Shown here in pieces: positions 46,988-55,965 of a stretch of 64,000 nt of DNA (position 1 is its first letter; every line of letters begins with the position of its first letter). Both the position numbers and the translations under genes were made by a program. The notes beneath the pieces were generated by a model. It saw only the letters and a program-made list of their open reading frames with translations. It did no database searches and was not told the DNA's origin. Source of the stretch: Nonomuraea terrae (GTDB lineage: Bacteria > Actinomycetota > Actinomycetes > Streptosporangiales > Streptosporangiaceae). The stretch is taken from NCBI RefSeq assembly GCF_004348995.1, contig NZ_SMKQ01000006.1:52634-116633 (forward strand), given 5' to 3'.

Positions 46988-49285
46988 GTGGCGGCTCGTC
47001 AAACCGAGCTCGCCCGAGAGCAGGAGTATGTCACCCGCCTCTATGAGCGGCTCGACACGTTGCGCGAGCGCACCCAGAGTCAGCTCAAGGAGGTGCTGGC
47101 CACCGGCGCCGTCGGCACGATGCAGAACAGGTCGGAGCGCGACACGTTCGCCGAGATGTACGCCACCCGCCTCGCCCGGCTGTGGGCGGTCGAGCGCGGC
47201 CTGGTCTTCGGCAGGCTCGACCACGCCGACGAGGGCCGCCTCTACATCGGCAAGCTCGGCCTCACCGACGACGACCAGCAGCGCCTGCTCATCGACTGGC
47301 GGGCGCCGGTGGCGCAGCCCTTCTACCGAGCCACGCCGGCCGCTCCGATGGGCGTGACCAGGCGCCGGCACCTGCAGACCAAGGGCCGCAGCGTCGTGGG
47401 CGTCGACGACGACCTGCTCGACCTCGACTCACTCACCGACGACGACCGCGCCACGCTCAACGGCGAGGCCGCGCTGCTGGCCGCGCTCGACGAGCGCCGC
47501 ACCGGCCGCATGCGCGACATCGTCGCCACCATCCAGGCCGAGCAGGACCGCGTCATCCGCAGCGACCTGAACGGCGTGCTCGTGGTGCAGGGCGGCCCCG
47601 GCACCGGCAAGACCGTCGTGGCCCTGCACCGGGCGGCGTACCTGCTCTACACCCACCGGGAGCGGCTGGAGCGCCGCGGCGTGCTCATCCTCGGCCCCAA
47701 CCTCACGTTCCTGCGCTACATCGAGCAGGTGCTGCCCTCGCTCGGCGAGACCGACGTGCTGCTGTCCACCGTCGGCGAGCTCTACCCGGGCGTGACGGCC
47801 ACCGCCCGCGAACGCCCCGAGGTGGCCGCGCTCAAGGGCGACCTGCGGATGACCGGCGTGATCGCCAAGGCCGTCCGCGACCGGCAGCGGGTGCCGCGCA
47901 AGCCGATCGAGCTGCCCCTCGGCCGCGTCACGCTCACCATCGACCGCGCCATGCTGGACGCCGCGAAGAGCAAGGCCACCCGGTCGCGCCGGCCGCACAA
48001 CCAGGCCCGCGCCGTGTTCGTGCGCTCGCTGCTGAACGCCCTGGCCAGGCAGCAGGCCCGCAAGATAGGCAAGGGGCTGCTCGACGAGGACGACCTCGCC
48101 GACCTGCGCGAGGACCTGCGTACCGAGCCGGTCGTCAAGGCGGCGCTCAACCGGCTGTGGCCGTACCTGACGCCCCAGCGTCTCCTGCTCGGTCTGTACG
48201 GCTCCCAGGAGCGCCTCGACCACGCGGCCGCCGCACTGACCCCCGCCGAACGCGCCCTGCTGCGCCGCGACGGCGGCCCGTGGACCGACTCGGACGTGCC
48301 GCTGCTCGACGAGGCCGCCGATCTGCTCGGCGAGATCGACGAGCAGGTGCTGCGCGCCACCGCGCTCCAGGCCGAGGAGGAGCTGGCCGCCGCCCGGCAG
48401 GCCGAGGAGCATGAGCGTGAGGCCGAGCTCGCCTACGCCCGCGAGGTCCTGGAGCTGACCGGGCTGTCCGACGTCATGGAGGCCGAACGGCTGGCCGAGC
48501 GCCAGCGCGGCGAGGGCCCCCGCCTGACGACCGCCGAGCGCGCCGCCGCCGACCGCACCTGGGCGTACGGGCACGTGATCGTGGACGAGGCCCAGGAGTT
48601 GTCGCCCATGGCGTGGCGGGCGGTCATGCGGCGCTGCCCCACCCGGTCGATGACGATCGTCGGCGACATCGCGCAGACCGGCTCGGCGGCCGGGGCCCGC
48701 TCGTGGGGCGAGGTCCTCGACCCGTACGTCGCCGGGCGCTGGAGGCAGGAGCGGCTGACGGTCAACTACCGCACGCCGGTCGAGCTCATGGAGGTGGCCG
48801 CCCGCGTCCTGGCCACCGTCGACCCCGCGCTGGAAGCGCCCACGTCGGTGCGCGAGTCCGGCGCGCGGCCCTGGTCGGCGCCGCTGGCGGCGCTGCCCGA
48901 GATCGTCAAGGCCGAGGTCGGCGAGGGCGGCAAGGTCGCCGTCGTGGTGCCCGACGCGCTGCTGCCCGACCTGGGCGAGCAGGTCGCCGGCGCGGTGCCC
49001 GGCGCCGTGGTCGTACGACCGGGCGCGGGCCGGGCCGGGGGAGCGGAGGCCCTCGACGCGCCGGTCGCCGTCCTCGGCGTGGCCGACGCCAAGGGTCTGG
49101 AGTTCGACTCGGTGGTCGTGGCCGAGCCCGGCCTCATCGCCGCCCAGTCGCCGCGCGGACCGAGCGACCTGTACGTCGCCCTCACGCGCGCGACACAGCG
49201 GCTCGGGGTGGTCCACGAGGAGCCGCTGTCGGACGCTCTGCGGGACTTGCCAAGCCGTTCGACGCTGTCCGCAAATGGGGTTTGA
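46988..49285 (+). CDS. HelD/HelR-like RNA-polymerase-associated SF1 helicase
   Basis: A 765-residue UvrD-like ATPase of the HelD type. Residues about 8-40 form the N-terminal antiparallel coiled arm (EYVTRLYERLDTLRERTQSQ) that in HelD enters the polymerase secondary channel; Walker A is GGPGTGKT (202-209), Walker B is in VIVDEAQELSP, and motifs III-VI follow (GDIAQTGS, VNYRTP, VALTRATQ). HelD proteins release stalled or inactive polymerase; the HelR subgroup protects against rifamycins. I did not find a rifamycin-associated element upstream. The GTG start lacks a clear ribosome site. It directly precedes a candidate polymerase-type structured RNA. Confidence 0.85.
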   Translation: MAARQTELAREQEYVTRLYERLDTLRERTQSQLKEVLATGAVGTMQNRSERDTFAEMYATRLARLWAVERGLVFGRLDHADEGRLYIGKLGLTDDDQQRLLIDWRAPVAQPFYRATPAAPMGVTRRRHLQTKGRSVVGVDDDLLDLDSLTDDDRATLNGEAALLAALDERRTGRMRDIVATIQAEQDRVIRSDLNGVLVVQGGPGTGKTVVALHRAAYLLYTHRERLERRGVLILGPNLTFLRYIEQVLPSLGETDVLLSTVGELYPGVTATARERPEVAALKGDLRMTGVIAKAVRDRQRVPRKPIELPLGRVTLTIDRAMLDAAKSKATRSRRPHNQARAVFVRSLLNALARQQARKIGKGLLDEDDLADLREDLRTEPVVKAALNRLWPYLTPQRLLLGLYGSQERLDHAAAALTPAERALLRRDGGPWTDSDVPLLDEAADLLGEIDEQVLRATALQAEEELAAARQAEEHEREAELAYAREVLELTGLSDVMEAERLAERQRGEGPRLTTAERAAADRTWAYGHVIVDEAQELSPMAWRAVMRRCPTRSMTIVGDIAQTGSAAGARSWGEVLDPYVAGRWRQERLTVNYRTPVELMEVAARVLATVDPALEAPTSVRESGARPWSAPLAALPEIVKAEVGEGGKVAVVVPDALLPDLGEQVAGAVPGAVVVRPGAGRAGGAEALDAPVAVLGVADAKGLEFDSVVVAEPGLIAAQSPRGPSDLYVALTRATQRLGVVHEEPLSDALRDLPSRSTLSANGV

Positions 49286-49356
49286 CCGGGTTTAAAGCCA
49301 CCGGCCGAACATGTCCTACCTGCGAAAACTTGATGTTTCTGCTGATCGGGACACGG

Positions 49357-49384
49357 TTGACATCTGAGGTGGAGTCGGTAGTTT
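49357..49384 (+). promoter_or_regulatory. Strong sigma-70-type promoter in the helD-lnt gap
   Basis: TTGACA (49357-49362), a 16-bp spacer, TAGTTT (49379-49384). It is one of the best -35 boxes in the window, yet no gene starts for 425 bp downstream, which led to the structured-RNA call that follows. Confidence 0.6.
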
Positions 49385-49390
49385 GCTGCG

Positions 49391-49690
49391 CAGTCCAGCA
49401 CGGGACTTGGCCGGTTGGCCGTCTCTGACATCGCCGGATCCTGCGTCCGTGACGGAGCGTGACTTCGTCCACACAGCCAGGTGCAGGGCCGTCGGTCCGT
49501 CGAGTCGGGGCACCCCAACCGGGCGGGGGGTTGGACCCGGGACGGGCCCGGGAGCCCAGTAGACAACGGAATTCCGCGCTCGCCGCCGACGAGACGGGTC
49601 CGGTCCGAAGGGTTTCCGGGCCCTCTTCCCGTTCTCGTGCGCAGGACCCGCCTGTGCGCCGGGTGGTCCCGTCAGCAGCGGGATCACCCT
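49391..49690 (+). ncRNA. Candidate Ms1/6S-like structured RNA
   Basis: About 300 nt without a coding signature, starting at a sigma-70-type promoter and foldable into one long imperfect rod closed by its own ends. Pairings read from the sequence: 49400-49406 with 49666-49672 (7 of 7); 49411-49414 with 49659-49662; 49436-49445 with 49640-49649 (9 of 10); 49451-49455 with 49629-49633; 49463-49467 with 49606-49610; 49494-49501 with 49593-49600 (8 pairs, two G-U), then a tandem G-A mismatch and 49504-49508 with 49586-49590; an apical hairpin is 49515-49520 with 49529-49534. Length and rod shape match Ms1/6S-type RNAs that bind RNA polymerase. An alternative 3' hairpin (49662-49671 with 49679-49688) could act as terminator. 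Expression and identity are unproven. Confidence 0.5.
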
Positions 49691-49762
49691 GCCGCCTGTT
49701 CCCGCCCGATTCCCGTCCGATCATCCGGCGCGGGCGCCGACCTGAGCGCCGCCGCGGGGCGG

Positions 49763-49790
49763 TAGCGTTTTCGCAAGCAGGCGTTGCGAA
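49763..49790 (+). promoter_or_regulatory. -10 box and inverted repeat before lnt
   Basis: TAGCGT (49763-49768) is followed by TTCGCAA (49770-49776) and its exact complement TTGCGAA (49784-49790) across 7 bp. The repeat would overlap the transcription start and lies 19 bp before the lnt GTG, a position suited to repression or to a 5'-end hairpin. Confidence 0.45.
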
Positions 49791-49809
49791 GTGGCGAGGA
49801 GACCCCGGA

Positions 49810-51465
49810 GTGGTTCAGGACAGCACGAGCCTTCCCCCCGCGGCCGGGCCGGACCCGGCGGGCGACACTCCCGCACCCCCGGCCGGCGCCCAGGACGACA
49901 CGCCGTCTCCCGTGTCCCGCGACACCGGTCAGGGCGGTACTTCGGCCGGTGCGGGGGAGCGGGAGTCGCGGTGGGTGCTGCCCGGCAGGATCGCGGCGGC
50001 CGTCGCCGGAGGGCTGGCGCTCTTCACGGCCTTCCCGCCGCTCGACTGGTGGCCGTGCGCCCCGCTCGGCATCGGCCTCATCGCGGCCTGCCTGTACGGC
50101 ACCCGCCCGAAGCGGGCCGCCTGGCTCGGCTACCTGGCCGCCGCCGTCTTCCTCTTCCCCACCCTCGCGTGGGTGCGCTCGATCGGCGACGACGTCTGGT
50201 TCATGCTGGTCGGCATCGAGAGCGTCTTCTACGCCGCCATGGCGCCCCTGGCCGCGCTCGTGTTCCGGCTGCGGGCCTGGCCGCTGTGGTACGGCTGCCT
50301 GTGGGTCGCCATGGAGTGGGCCAGGAGTCTCGTGCCGATCGGCGGCTTCCCGTGGGCGCGGGCGGCCTTCAGCCAGGGCGAGTCGATGTTCACCCCGTAC
50401 GCCGCGCTCGGCGGCGTGCCGCTGGTGTCGTTCGCCGTCGCCCTGAGCGGCGCGCTGCTGGCCATGGCCGTCCTGTCCCGGGGCCGGGCGGTGCGCAGGG
50501 CCGTGCCGCTGGCGCTCGCCCTGGCCGTGCCCGTGCTGGGGCTCGCCATCCCCGCATACGGCGACGAGGGCCGCAGCGTCAACATCGGCATCGTGCAGGG
50601 CAACGTCCCCGGCCGCGGCATGTACGCGCTCGGCGACGAGCCGGCCGTCGTGCTGAAGAACCACGCCAACGAGACCAAGCGCCTGGCCCAGGCCGTACGC
50701 GAGGGCAAGCTGCCCAAGCCCGACCTGGTCGTGCTGCCGGAGAACTCCACCGACATCGACCCCTACCGCGACCCGGTCGCCCGAGCCATCATCCAGGACT
50801 CCGTGAGCGACGTCGGCGTGCCCACGCTCGTCGGCGCCGTCGTGGCGATCGGCGAGGAGAACCGCGCCACCCGCAGCCTGGTGTGGGACCCGGTGACCGG
50901 GCCGGGCGCCTACTACGACAAGCAGCACCTCGTGCCGTTCGGGGAGTACACCCCGTTCAAGGACATCGTGCTGGCGCTGTCGGAGCGGGCCAACCTGGTG
51001 GGCCGGCAGTCGGTGCCGGGGAACCGGCCGGGCGACCTGAAGCTGGGCCCGGTCACGATCGGCGCGGTCAACTGCTACGAGGTCGCCTACGACGACACCG
51101 TGCGCGGCACCGTGCGGGCCGGCGGCACCCCGCTGGTGGTGCAGACCAACAACGCCAGCTACGCGCTGTCCAACCTGCCGTCCCAGCAGCTGGCCATGTC
51201 GAAACTGCGCGCCGTCGAGCACAACCGGGCCGTGGTGACCGCCGCCACGACGGGGATCTCGGCGTACGTCACGCCTGACGGTAAGGTCTCCTGGCAGACC
51301 GAGGAGCTGGTCGCGGACATGAACGTGGTGACGGTTCCGGTGCGCACGAAGGAAACGATCGCCACGAAGGTGGGCGCCCTTCCCGAATGGGCATTGATGG
51401 TGATGGGAGCGGCGGCGGTGGGAGCCGCCGTGTGGCGTGGCAGGCGGCGAGGCGACCGGATATGA
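49810..51465 (+). CDS. lnt: Apolipoprotein N-acyltransferase
   Basis: A 551-residue membrane enzyme that N-acylates lipoproteins. A Pro/Ala-rich cytosolic extension (about 55 residues) precedes roughly six membrane helices; the nitrilase-like domain follows with the catalytic triad Glu311 (LPENST), Lys371 ([12 protein letters not shown]) and Cys422 (NCYEVAY), and a last helix near the C-terminus. GAGGAG lies 8 nt before the GTG. It is followed after 10 bp by the polyprenyl-phosphate mannosyltransferase gene; in Mycobacterium tuberculosis the two activities are fused in Ppm1, supporting functional linkage. Confidence 0.92.
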   Translation: MVQDSTSLPPAAGPDPAGDTPAPPAGAQDDTPSPVSRDTGQGGTSAGAGERESRWVLPGRIAAAVAGGLALFTAFPPLDWWPCAPLGIGLIAACLYGTRPKRAAWLGYLAAAVFLFPTLAWVRSIGDDVWFMLVGIESVFYAAMAPLAALVFRLRAWPLWYGCLWVAMEWARSLVPIGGFPWARAAFSQGESMFTPYAALGGVPLVSFAVALSGALLAMAVLSRGRAVRRAVPLALALAVPVLGLAIPAYGDEGRSVNIGIVQGNVPGRGMYALGDEPAVVLKNHANETKRLAQAVREGKLPKPDLVVLPENSTDIDPYRDPVARAIIQDSVSDVGVPTLVGAVVAIGEENRATRSLVWDPVTGPGAYYDKQHLVPFGEYTPFKDIVLALSERANLVGRQSVPGNRPGDLKLGPVTIGAVNCYEVAYDDTVRGTVRAGGTPLVVQTNNASYALSNLPSQQLAMSKLRAVEHNRAVVTAATTGISAYVTPDGKVSWQTEELVADMNVVTVPVRTKETIATKVGALPEWALMVMGAAAVGAAVWRGRRRGDRI

Positions 51466-51475
51466 GGAACGACGG

Positions 51476-52225
51476 ATGATGGAGACTCTCGGCCGGGTGC
51501 TCGTCGTCGTGCCCACCTACAACGAGCGTGACAATCTGCCGGCGATCGTCGAGCGGGTGCGGGCCGCGGTGCCCGGCGCCCACGTGCTGATCGCCGACGA
51601 CAACAGCCCCGACGGCACCGGCGAGGTGGCCGACCGGCTCGCCGGCGACGACGACCAGGTGCACGTCCTGCACCGGCCCGGAAAGCAGGGGCTCGGCGCC
51701 GCCTACATCGCCGGCTTCCGCTGGGGCCTCGGCGAGGGCTTCGACGTGCTGGTGGAGATGGACGCCGACGGCTCCCACCAGCCCGAGGAGCTGCCCAAGC
51801 TGCTGCAGGCGGTGGCCGAGGGCGCCGACCTGGCGATCGGCTCCCGCTACGTGCCCGGCGGCCGGGTCGTCAACTGGCCGCAGCGGCGCGAGCTGCTGTC
51901 CAAGGGCGCCAACATCTACACCCGCGTCATGCTCGGCCTGCCGGTGCGCGACGCGACCGCCGGCTTCCGCGCCTACCGCGCCGCCACCCTGGAGAAGGTC
52001 GGCCTGGCCGGGGTCGAGTCGCAGGGCTACTGTTTCCAGGTCGACCTCACGCTGCGGACGTCCCGTCACGGGCTGCGGGTGGTGGAGGTGCCGATCACGT
52101 TCGTGGAGCGGACGGTCGGCAAGAGCAAGATGAGCGGCAAGGTCATGTCCGAGGCGTTGTGGCGGATCGGCCTGTGGGGCGTCACGGGCCTGCCCGGGCG
52201 TATCAAAGGCGCCAACCGCCACTGA
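51476..52225 (+). CDS. ppm1: Polyprenyl-phosphate mannosyltransferase (Dpm1/Ppm1-like)
   Basis: A 249-residue GT2 enzyme that makes polyprenyl-phosphomannose from GDP-mannose for lipoglycans and protein O-mannosylation. Family motifs: [12 protein letters not shown] at the N-terminus, ADDNSPDGT, the metal motif [13 protein letters not shown] and GSRYVPGG, ending before any membrane anchor. GAGGA lies about 7 nt upstream of the first of two adjacent ATGs. It directly follows lnt. GDP-mannose could come from the guanylyltransferase at 20549-23053. Confidence 0.9.
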   Translation: MMETLGRVLVVVPTYNERDNLPAIVERVRAAVPGAHVLIADDNSPDGTGEVADRLAGDDDQVHVLHRPGKQGLGAAYIAGFRWGLGEGFDVLVEMDADGSHQPEELPKLLQAVAEGADLAIGSRYVPGGRVVNWPQRRELLSKGANIYTRVMLGLPVRDATAGFRAYRAATLEKVGLAGVESQGYCFQVDLTLRTSRHGLRVVEVPITFVERTVGKSKMSGKVMSEALWRIGLWGVTGLPGRIKGANRH

Positions 52226-52305
52226 CCGACGGCCTCGCCGCCGGAACGCATCGGGGCGTCCGCGCGTTGTTGTCCATGACACGCGCGTGCGGAAACGAGG
52301 AAATG

Positions 52306-52812
52306 ATGCGGCTGCTGCTCTTCCTGGCCTTCCTGGTCGTCCCCGTCCTGGAGGTCTGGCTGCTCATCCAGATCGGCTCGGTGATCGGCGGGCCGCTCAC
52401 CGTCGCCCTGCTCATCGCCGACAGCCTCCTGGGCGCCTGGATCGTGCGGCGCGAGGGCCGCAGGGCCTGGCGCGCCCTTCAGAGCGCGCTGCAGACCGGG
52501 CGCATGCCCGACCGCGAGCTGGCCGACGGAGGGCTCGTGCTCGTGGGCGGCGCGCTGCTGCTGACGCCGGGCTTCTTCACCGACATCTTCGGGTTCCTGT
52601 GCGTGCTGCCGTTCACCCGGCCGGCGATGCGCCGCCTGGGCGCGTGGTTCTTCCAGCGCCGCGTCAAGCGCATGGCGGCCGCCTCCCCGTACGCCGGGAT
52701 GTTCCCGCCGTCCGCGGGCTTCCCGCCCTCCGCGGGCTCCCCGGACGCGGGCGCGCCGCAGGGCGGGCGCGTGGTGCACGGTGAAGTGATCCGCGAGGAC
52801 CGCGACTCCTGA
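52306..52812 (+). CDS. FxsA-family membrane protein
   Basis: A 168-residue protein of the FxsA family. Three hydrophobic segments (about residues 2-20, 25-45 and 75-98) contain the family pattern VLEVWLLIQIG and LLLTPGFFTDIFGFLCVLPFTRP. In E. coli FxsA modulates phage-exclusion by PifA; in actinobacteria the role is unknown, but the gene commonly sits with ppm1 and rbpA. The tail contains a short repeat (FPPSAG twice). The second ATG (52306) is chosen for its better distance from GAGG. Confidence 0.82.
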   Translation: MRLLLFLAFLVVPVLEVWLLIQIGSVIGGPLTVALLIADSLLGAWIVRREGRRAWRALQSALQTGRMPDRELADGGLVLVGGALLLTPGFFTDIFGFLCVLPFTRPAMRRLGAWFFQRRVKRMAAASPYAGMFPPSAGFPPSAGSPDAGAPQGGRVVHGEVIREDRDS

Positions 52813-52903
52813 CGCCTTTCCTCCGGTTTCTCGCGCCCCGCGTACGTATGGGGCCGGTGTCCGCGGGCATGCGATCCGGGATCTACGACTCCCGGGAGGA
52901 CGC

Positions 52904-55402
52904 ATGCCACAGGTCGACAGGATCGCCGAGCCATGGGGGACGCGGACGCCGTACGGGCCGGGCGACACCTGGCCGGTGCGCGTCGACTCCTTCCTCGAAC
53001 AGGGGCTCGCCGAGCATGACGTGGATCGCTGGGTGCCGAGCGCGACCATCCTGCACAGCAACGGCGACGCTCTCGACATCGCCGTCAAGGATGGCCGCAT
53101 CGCCGGGGTCCGCGGGCGCGCCGGGGACCGTGTCAACCGCGGCCGTCTCGGCCCGAAGGATCTGTACGGGTGGCAGGCCGGTCAGTCCCCCGACCGGTTG
53201 CGCCGCCCGCTGATCCGCGAGCACGGCCGCCTGGTCGAGACGGACTGGGACACCGCGATGGACCGTGTGGCCGGCCGCGCCAGAGAACTCCTGGCCGAGC
53301 AGGGGCCCAGCGCCATCGGCTTCTACACCACCGGCCAGCTGTTCCTGGAGGAGTACTACACGCTGGCCCTCATCGCCCACGGCGGCATCGGCACCAACCA
53401 CGTCGACGGCAACACCCGGTTGTGCACGGCCACGGCGGCGGCCGCGCTGAAGGAGTCCTTCGGCTGTGACGGGCAGCCCGGCTCGTACACCGACGTCGAC
53501 CACGCCGACGTCATCGCCCTGTACGGCCACAACATGGCCGAGACCCAGAGCGTGCTGTGGAGCCGGGTCCTCGACCGGCTGGCGGGCCCGAACCCGCCCA
53601 GGCTCGTCTGCGTGGACCCCCGCGAGACCGCCGTGGCCCGCGCGGCGGCGGTGCACCTGGCCAACCGGCCCGGCACCAACGTGCCTCTGATGAACGGCCT
53701 GCTGCACGAGATCATCGCCAACGGCTGGATCGACGAGCGCTACATCCGTGAGCACACGGTCGGCTTCGGGGAACTGCGCGAGCGGGTGCGCGACTTTCCG
53801 GCCGAGGAGGCCGCCCGCCTCTGCGACGTGCCGGTGGACGACCTGCGCGAGGCCGCCCGGATCATCGGCACCGCCGACCGGCTGCTGTCCACCGTCCTGC
53901 AGGGCTTCTACCAGTCCCACCAGGCCACGGCCGCCGCCGTCCAGGTCAACAACATCCACCTCGTACGCGGCATGCTCGGCCGTCCCGGCTGCGGGGTGCT
54001 GCAGATGAACGGCCAGCCGAGCGCCCAGAACACCCGCGAGTGCGGCGCCGACGGCGACCTGCCGGGCTTCAGGAACTGGTCGAACGACGACCACGTACGC
54101 GACCTGGCCCGCGTCTGGAACGTCGACCCGCTGGTCATCCCGCACTACGCGCCGCCCACGCACGTCATGCAGATGCTCCGCTACGCCGAGGAGGGGTCGC
54201 TGCGGTTCCTGTACGTGACCGGCACCAACCCGGCCGTGTCGCTGCCCGAGCTGGCCCGCGTGCGGTCGATCCTGGAGCAGGAGCGGTTGTTCCTCGTCGT
54301 CCAGGATATCTTCCCGTCGGAGACCGCGCTCATGGCCGACGTGGTGCTCCCCGCCGCGACGTGGGGCGAGAAGACCGGCACGCTGACGAACGCCGACCGC
54401 ACGGTCCACCTGTCGGACAAGGCCGTCGATCCGCCCGGCGAGGCCCGTCCGGACCTCGACATCCTCCTCGATCTCGCCCGCCGCCTGGAGCTGACGGACA
54501 AGGACGGCGCGCCGCTGGTGAAGTGGCACGACGCCGAGGGCGCGTTCGAGGCGTGGAAGGAGTGCTCGCGGGGCCGGCCGTGCGACTACAGCGGGCTGAC
54601 GTACGAGCTGCTCCGCGGCGGCGGTGTGCAGTGGCCGTGCGATGCGCGGAACCCGGACGGCACCGAGCGCCTGTACGCGGACGGCCGGTTCCGCAGCGCG
54701 CCCGGCGACTGCGAGGACTTCGGGCACGATCTCGTCACCGGCGCACCGCTGTCGGACACCGAGTACCGCGCGCTCAACCCCGGCGGCAGGGCGATCATCA
54801 AGGCCGCCGAGTACCTGCCTGCGCACGAGGAGGCCGGCGGCGAGCACCCCTTCTGGCTCATCACCGGCCGCACCGTCTACCACTTCCACACCCGGACGAA
54901 GACCGCGCGCGTGCCCCAGCTCCAGCGGGCGGCCCCGGAGCCGTGGGTCGAGCTGTCGCCCGCGGACGCGCGCCGCCTCGGCCTCGCGGAGGGCGACCTG
55001 GTGGAGGTGGCGACGTCGCGCGGCGCCGTGCGGGCGCGGCTGCGGGTGACCGGCATGCGCGACGGGGTGGTGTTCCTGCCCTTCCACTACGGCTACTGGG
55101 ACCGGCCCGGCGGGCACCGGCCCGAGGACGAGCGGTCCGGCAGGGCGGCTAACGAACTGACGACCACCGACTGGGACCCGGTCTCCAAGCAGCCGCTCTT
55201 CAAGACCGCCGCGGCCCGGGTCACGCTGGTGGAGCGGGGCGCCGGCGGGCCGTCCGCGGCGCCGACGACCGCGGCCGCCCGGCCCGCCGGCACCGGCGTG
55301 CCGGCCACGACCGGCGGCCCGCAGGCGCTGGCGGGGGAGTCGGGACAGGAACCGGGAGCCGGCCGCGTGTCGGGCCGAGTGCGGGAAGGAGGCGCGGCGT
55401 GA
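52904..55402 (+). CDS. Molybdopterin oxidoreductase without N-terminal Fe-S cysteines
   Basis: An 832-residue DMSO-reductase-superfamily enzyme resembling nitrate reductase/formate dehydrogenase catalytic subunits. The molybdopterin domains are well preserved, with the likely Mo-ligand Cys174 in GNTRLCTATAA, GHNMAETQS, GTNPAVSLPE, and the C-terminal dinucleotide-binding domain (ITGRTVYHFHTRTKTAR). The N-terminal 4Fe-4S motif C-x2-C-x3-C-x27-C is replaced position for position by Thr48, His51, Asp55 and Gly83. No twin-Arg signal is seen, so it is probably cytosolic. GGAGG precedes the ATG. Electrons must enter differently than in relatives. It overlaps the following small helical gene. Confidence 0.87.
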   Translation: MPQVDRIAEPWGTRTPYGPGDTWPVRVDSFLEQGLAEHDVDRWVPSATILHSNGDALDIAVKDGRIAGVRGRAGDRVNRGRLGPKDLYGWQAGQSPDRLRRPLIREHGRLVETDWDTAMDRVAGRARELLAEQGPSAIGFYTTGQLFLEEYYTLALIAHGGIGTNHVDGNTRLCTATAAAALKESFGCDGQPGSYTDVDHADVIALYGHNMAETQSVLWSRVLDRLAGPNPPRLVCVDPRETAVARAAAVHLANRPGTNVPLMNGLLHEIIANGWIDERYIREHTVGFGELRERVRDFPAEEAARLCDVPVDDLREAARIIGTADRLLSTVLQGFYQSHQATAAAVQVNNIHLVRGMLGRPGCGVLQMNGQPSAQNTRECGADGDLPGFRNWSNDDHVRDLARVWNVDPLVIPHYAPPTHVMQMLRYAEEGSLRFLYVTGTNPAVSLPELARVRSILEQERLFLVVQDIFPSETALMADVVLPAATWGEKTGTLTNADRTVHLSDKAVDPPGEARPDLDILLDLARRLELTDKDGAPLVKWHDAEGAFEAWKECSRGRPCDYSGLTYELLRGGGVQWPCDARNPDGTERLYADGRFRSAPGDCEDFGHDLVTGAPLSDTEYRALNPGGRAIIKAAEYLPAHEEAGGEHPFWLITGRTVYHFHTRTKTARVPQLQRAAPEPWVELSPADARRLGLAEGDLVEVATSRGAVRARLRVTGMRDGVVFLPFHYGYWDRPGGHRPEDERSGRAANELTTTDWDPVSKQPLFKTAAARVTLVERGAGGPSAAPTTAAARPAGTGVPATTGGPQALAGESGQEPGAGRVSGRVREGGAA

Positions 55403-55881
55403 AGCTCGACCTGGTGGTGCGCGAACTCCATCGCTCCGAGAACGAGCTGCGGCAGGTGCTGCTGCGGATGTCGGAGCGGCACAAGGCCGACCACGAGACG
55501 TATCACGTCGCCCGCGACCTCGCCCGCTGGTGCGCCGACCACGTACGCGACCTCGCCGAGATCGGCCGCGCCTACGGGCTCGACCTCGACCCGTCGCCGT
55601 CCGGCGACCACGGGCCGGTGGACCGGCTGCGGGAGAAAGCCGCGGAGTGGCTGGGCCGCCGCCCCGAGCCCGCGCTGCTCCTGCTGGCCGACCTGCGGCA
55701 CCTGTACAGGGTGGCGTCCGGGGTGTCGCTGGACTGGGAGCTGCTGGCGCAGGCCGCGCAGGGCGCCCGGCAGGCCGAACTGCTCGCGCTCGCCCAGCGC
55801 TGCCATCCGCAGACGCTGCGCCAGGCGCGGTGGGCCAACGCGCGGCTGAAGGAGTCGGCGACGCAGGCCCTGGTCAGCTGA
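55399..55881 (+). CDS. Helical-bundle partner of the molybdoenzyme (unrecognised)
   Basis: A 160-residue all-helical protein with no recognised family. It starts with a GTGA overlap on the molybdoenzyme stop and a strong AAGGAGG site, so the two are translated together. His, Glu and Asp residues are spaced along predicted helices (RELHRSENELRQVLLRM, HKADHETYHVARD, DHVRDLAEIG), reminiscent of ferritin- or hemerythrin-like bundles, but no exact metal motif is complete. It may be a maturation chaperone or a redox/metal partner of the oxidoreductase. Confidence 0.65.
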   Translation: MKLDLVVRELHRSENELRQVLLRMSERHKADHETYHVARDLARWCADHVRDLAEIGRAYGLDLDPSPSGDHGPVDRLREKAAEWLGRRPEPALLLLADLRHLYRVASGVSLDWELLAQAAQGARQAELLALAQRCHPQTLRQARWANARLKESATQALVS

Positions 55882-55913
55882 GAGGTCAGCTGAGAATGAG
55901 AGGTCAGCTGAGA
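55872..55913. repeat. Three direct copies of GGTCAGCTGAGA
   Basis: Copies at 55872-55883, 55884-55895 and 55902-55913; the first includes the stop codon of the helical-bundle gene. They mark the boundary between the molybdoenzyme pair and the rbpA terminator, perhaps a trace of replication slippage or of an insertion end. Confidence 0.75.
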
Positions 55914-55922
55914 GAAAAGCAG

Positions 55923-55949
55923 AACCCCCGGGCGGGCTGCCCGGGGGTT
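55923..55949. terminator. Bidirectional terminator between the helical-bundle gene and rbpA
   Basis: A perfect 11-bp stem (AACCCCCGGGC at 55923-55933 with its complement at 55939-55949), 5-nt loop, followed by T residues on the plus strand. It separates convergent genes. Confidence 0.85.
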
Positions 55950-55965
55950 TCACCGTGAGAGGAAA

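Noticed and set aside
55872..55913. Direct repeats as target-site duplication of a transposon
   Set aside because: Copies are adjacent to each other rather than flanking an element, and no transposase gene is nearby; slippage is simpler.
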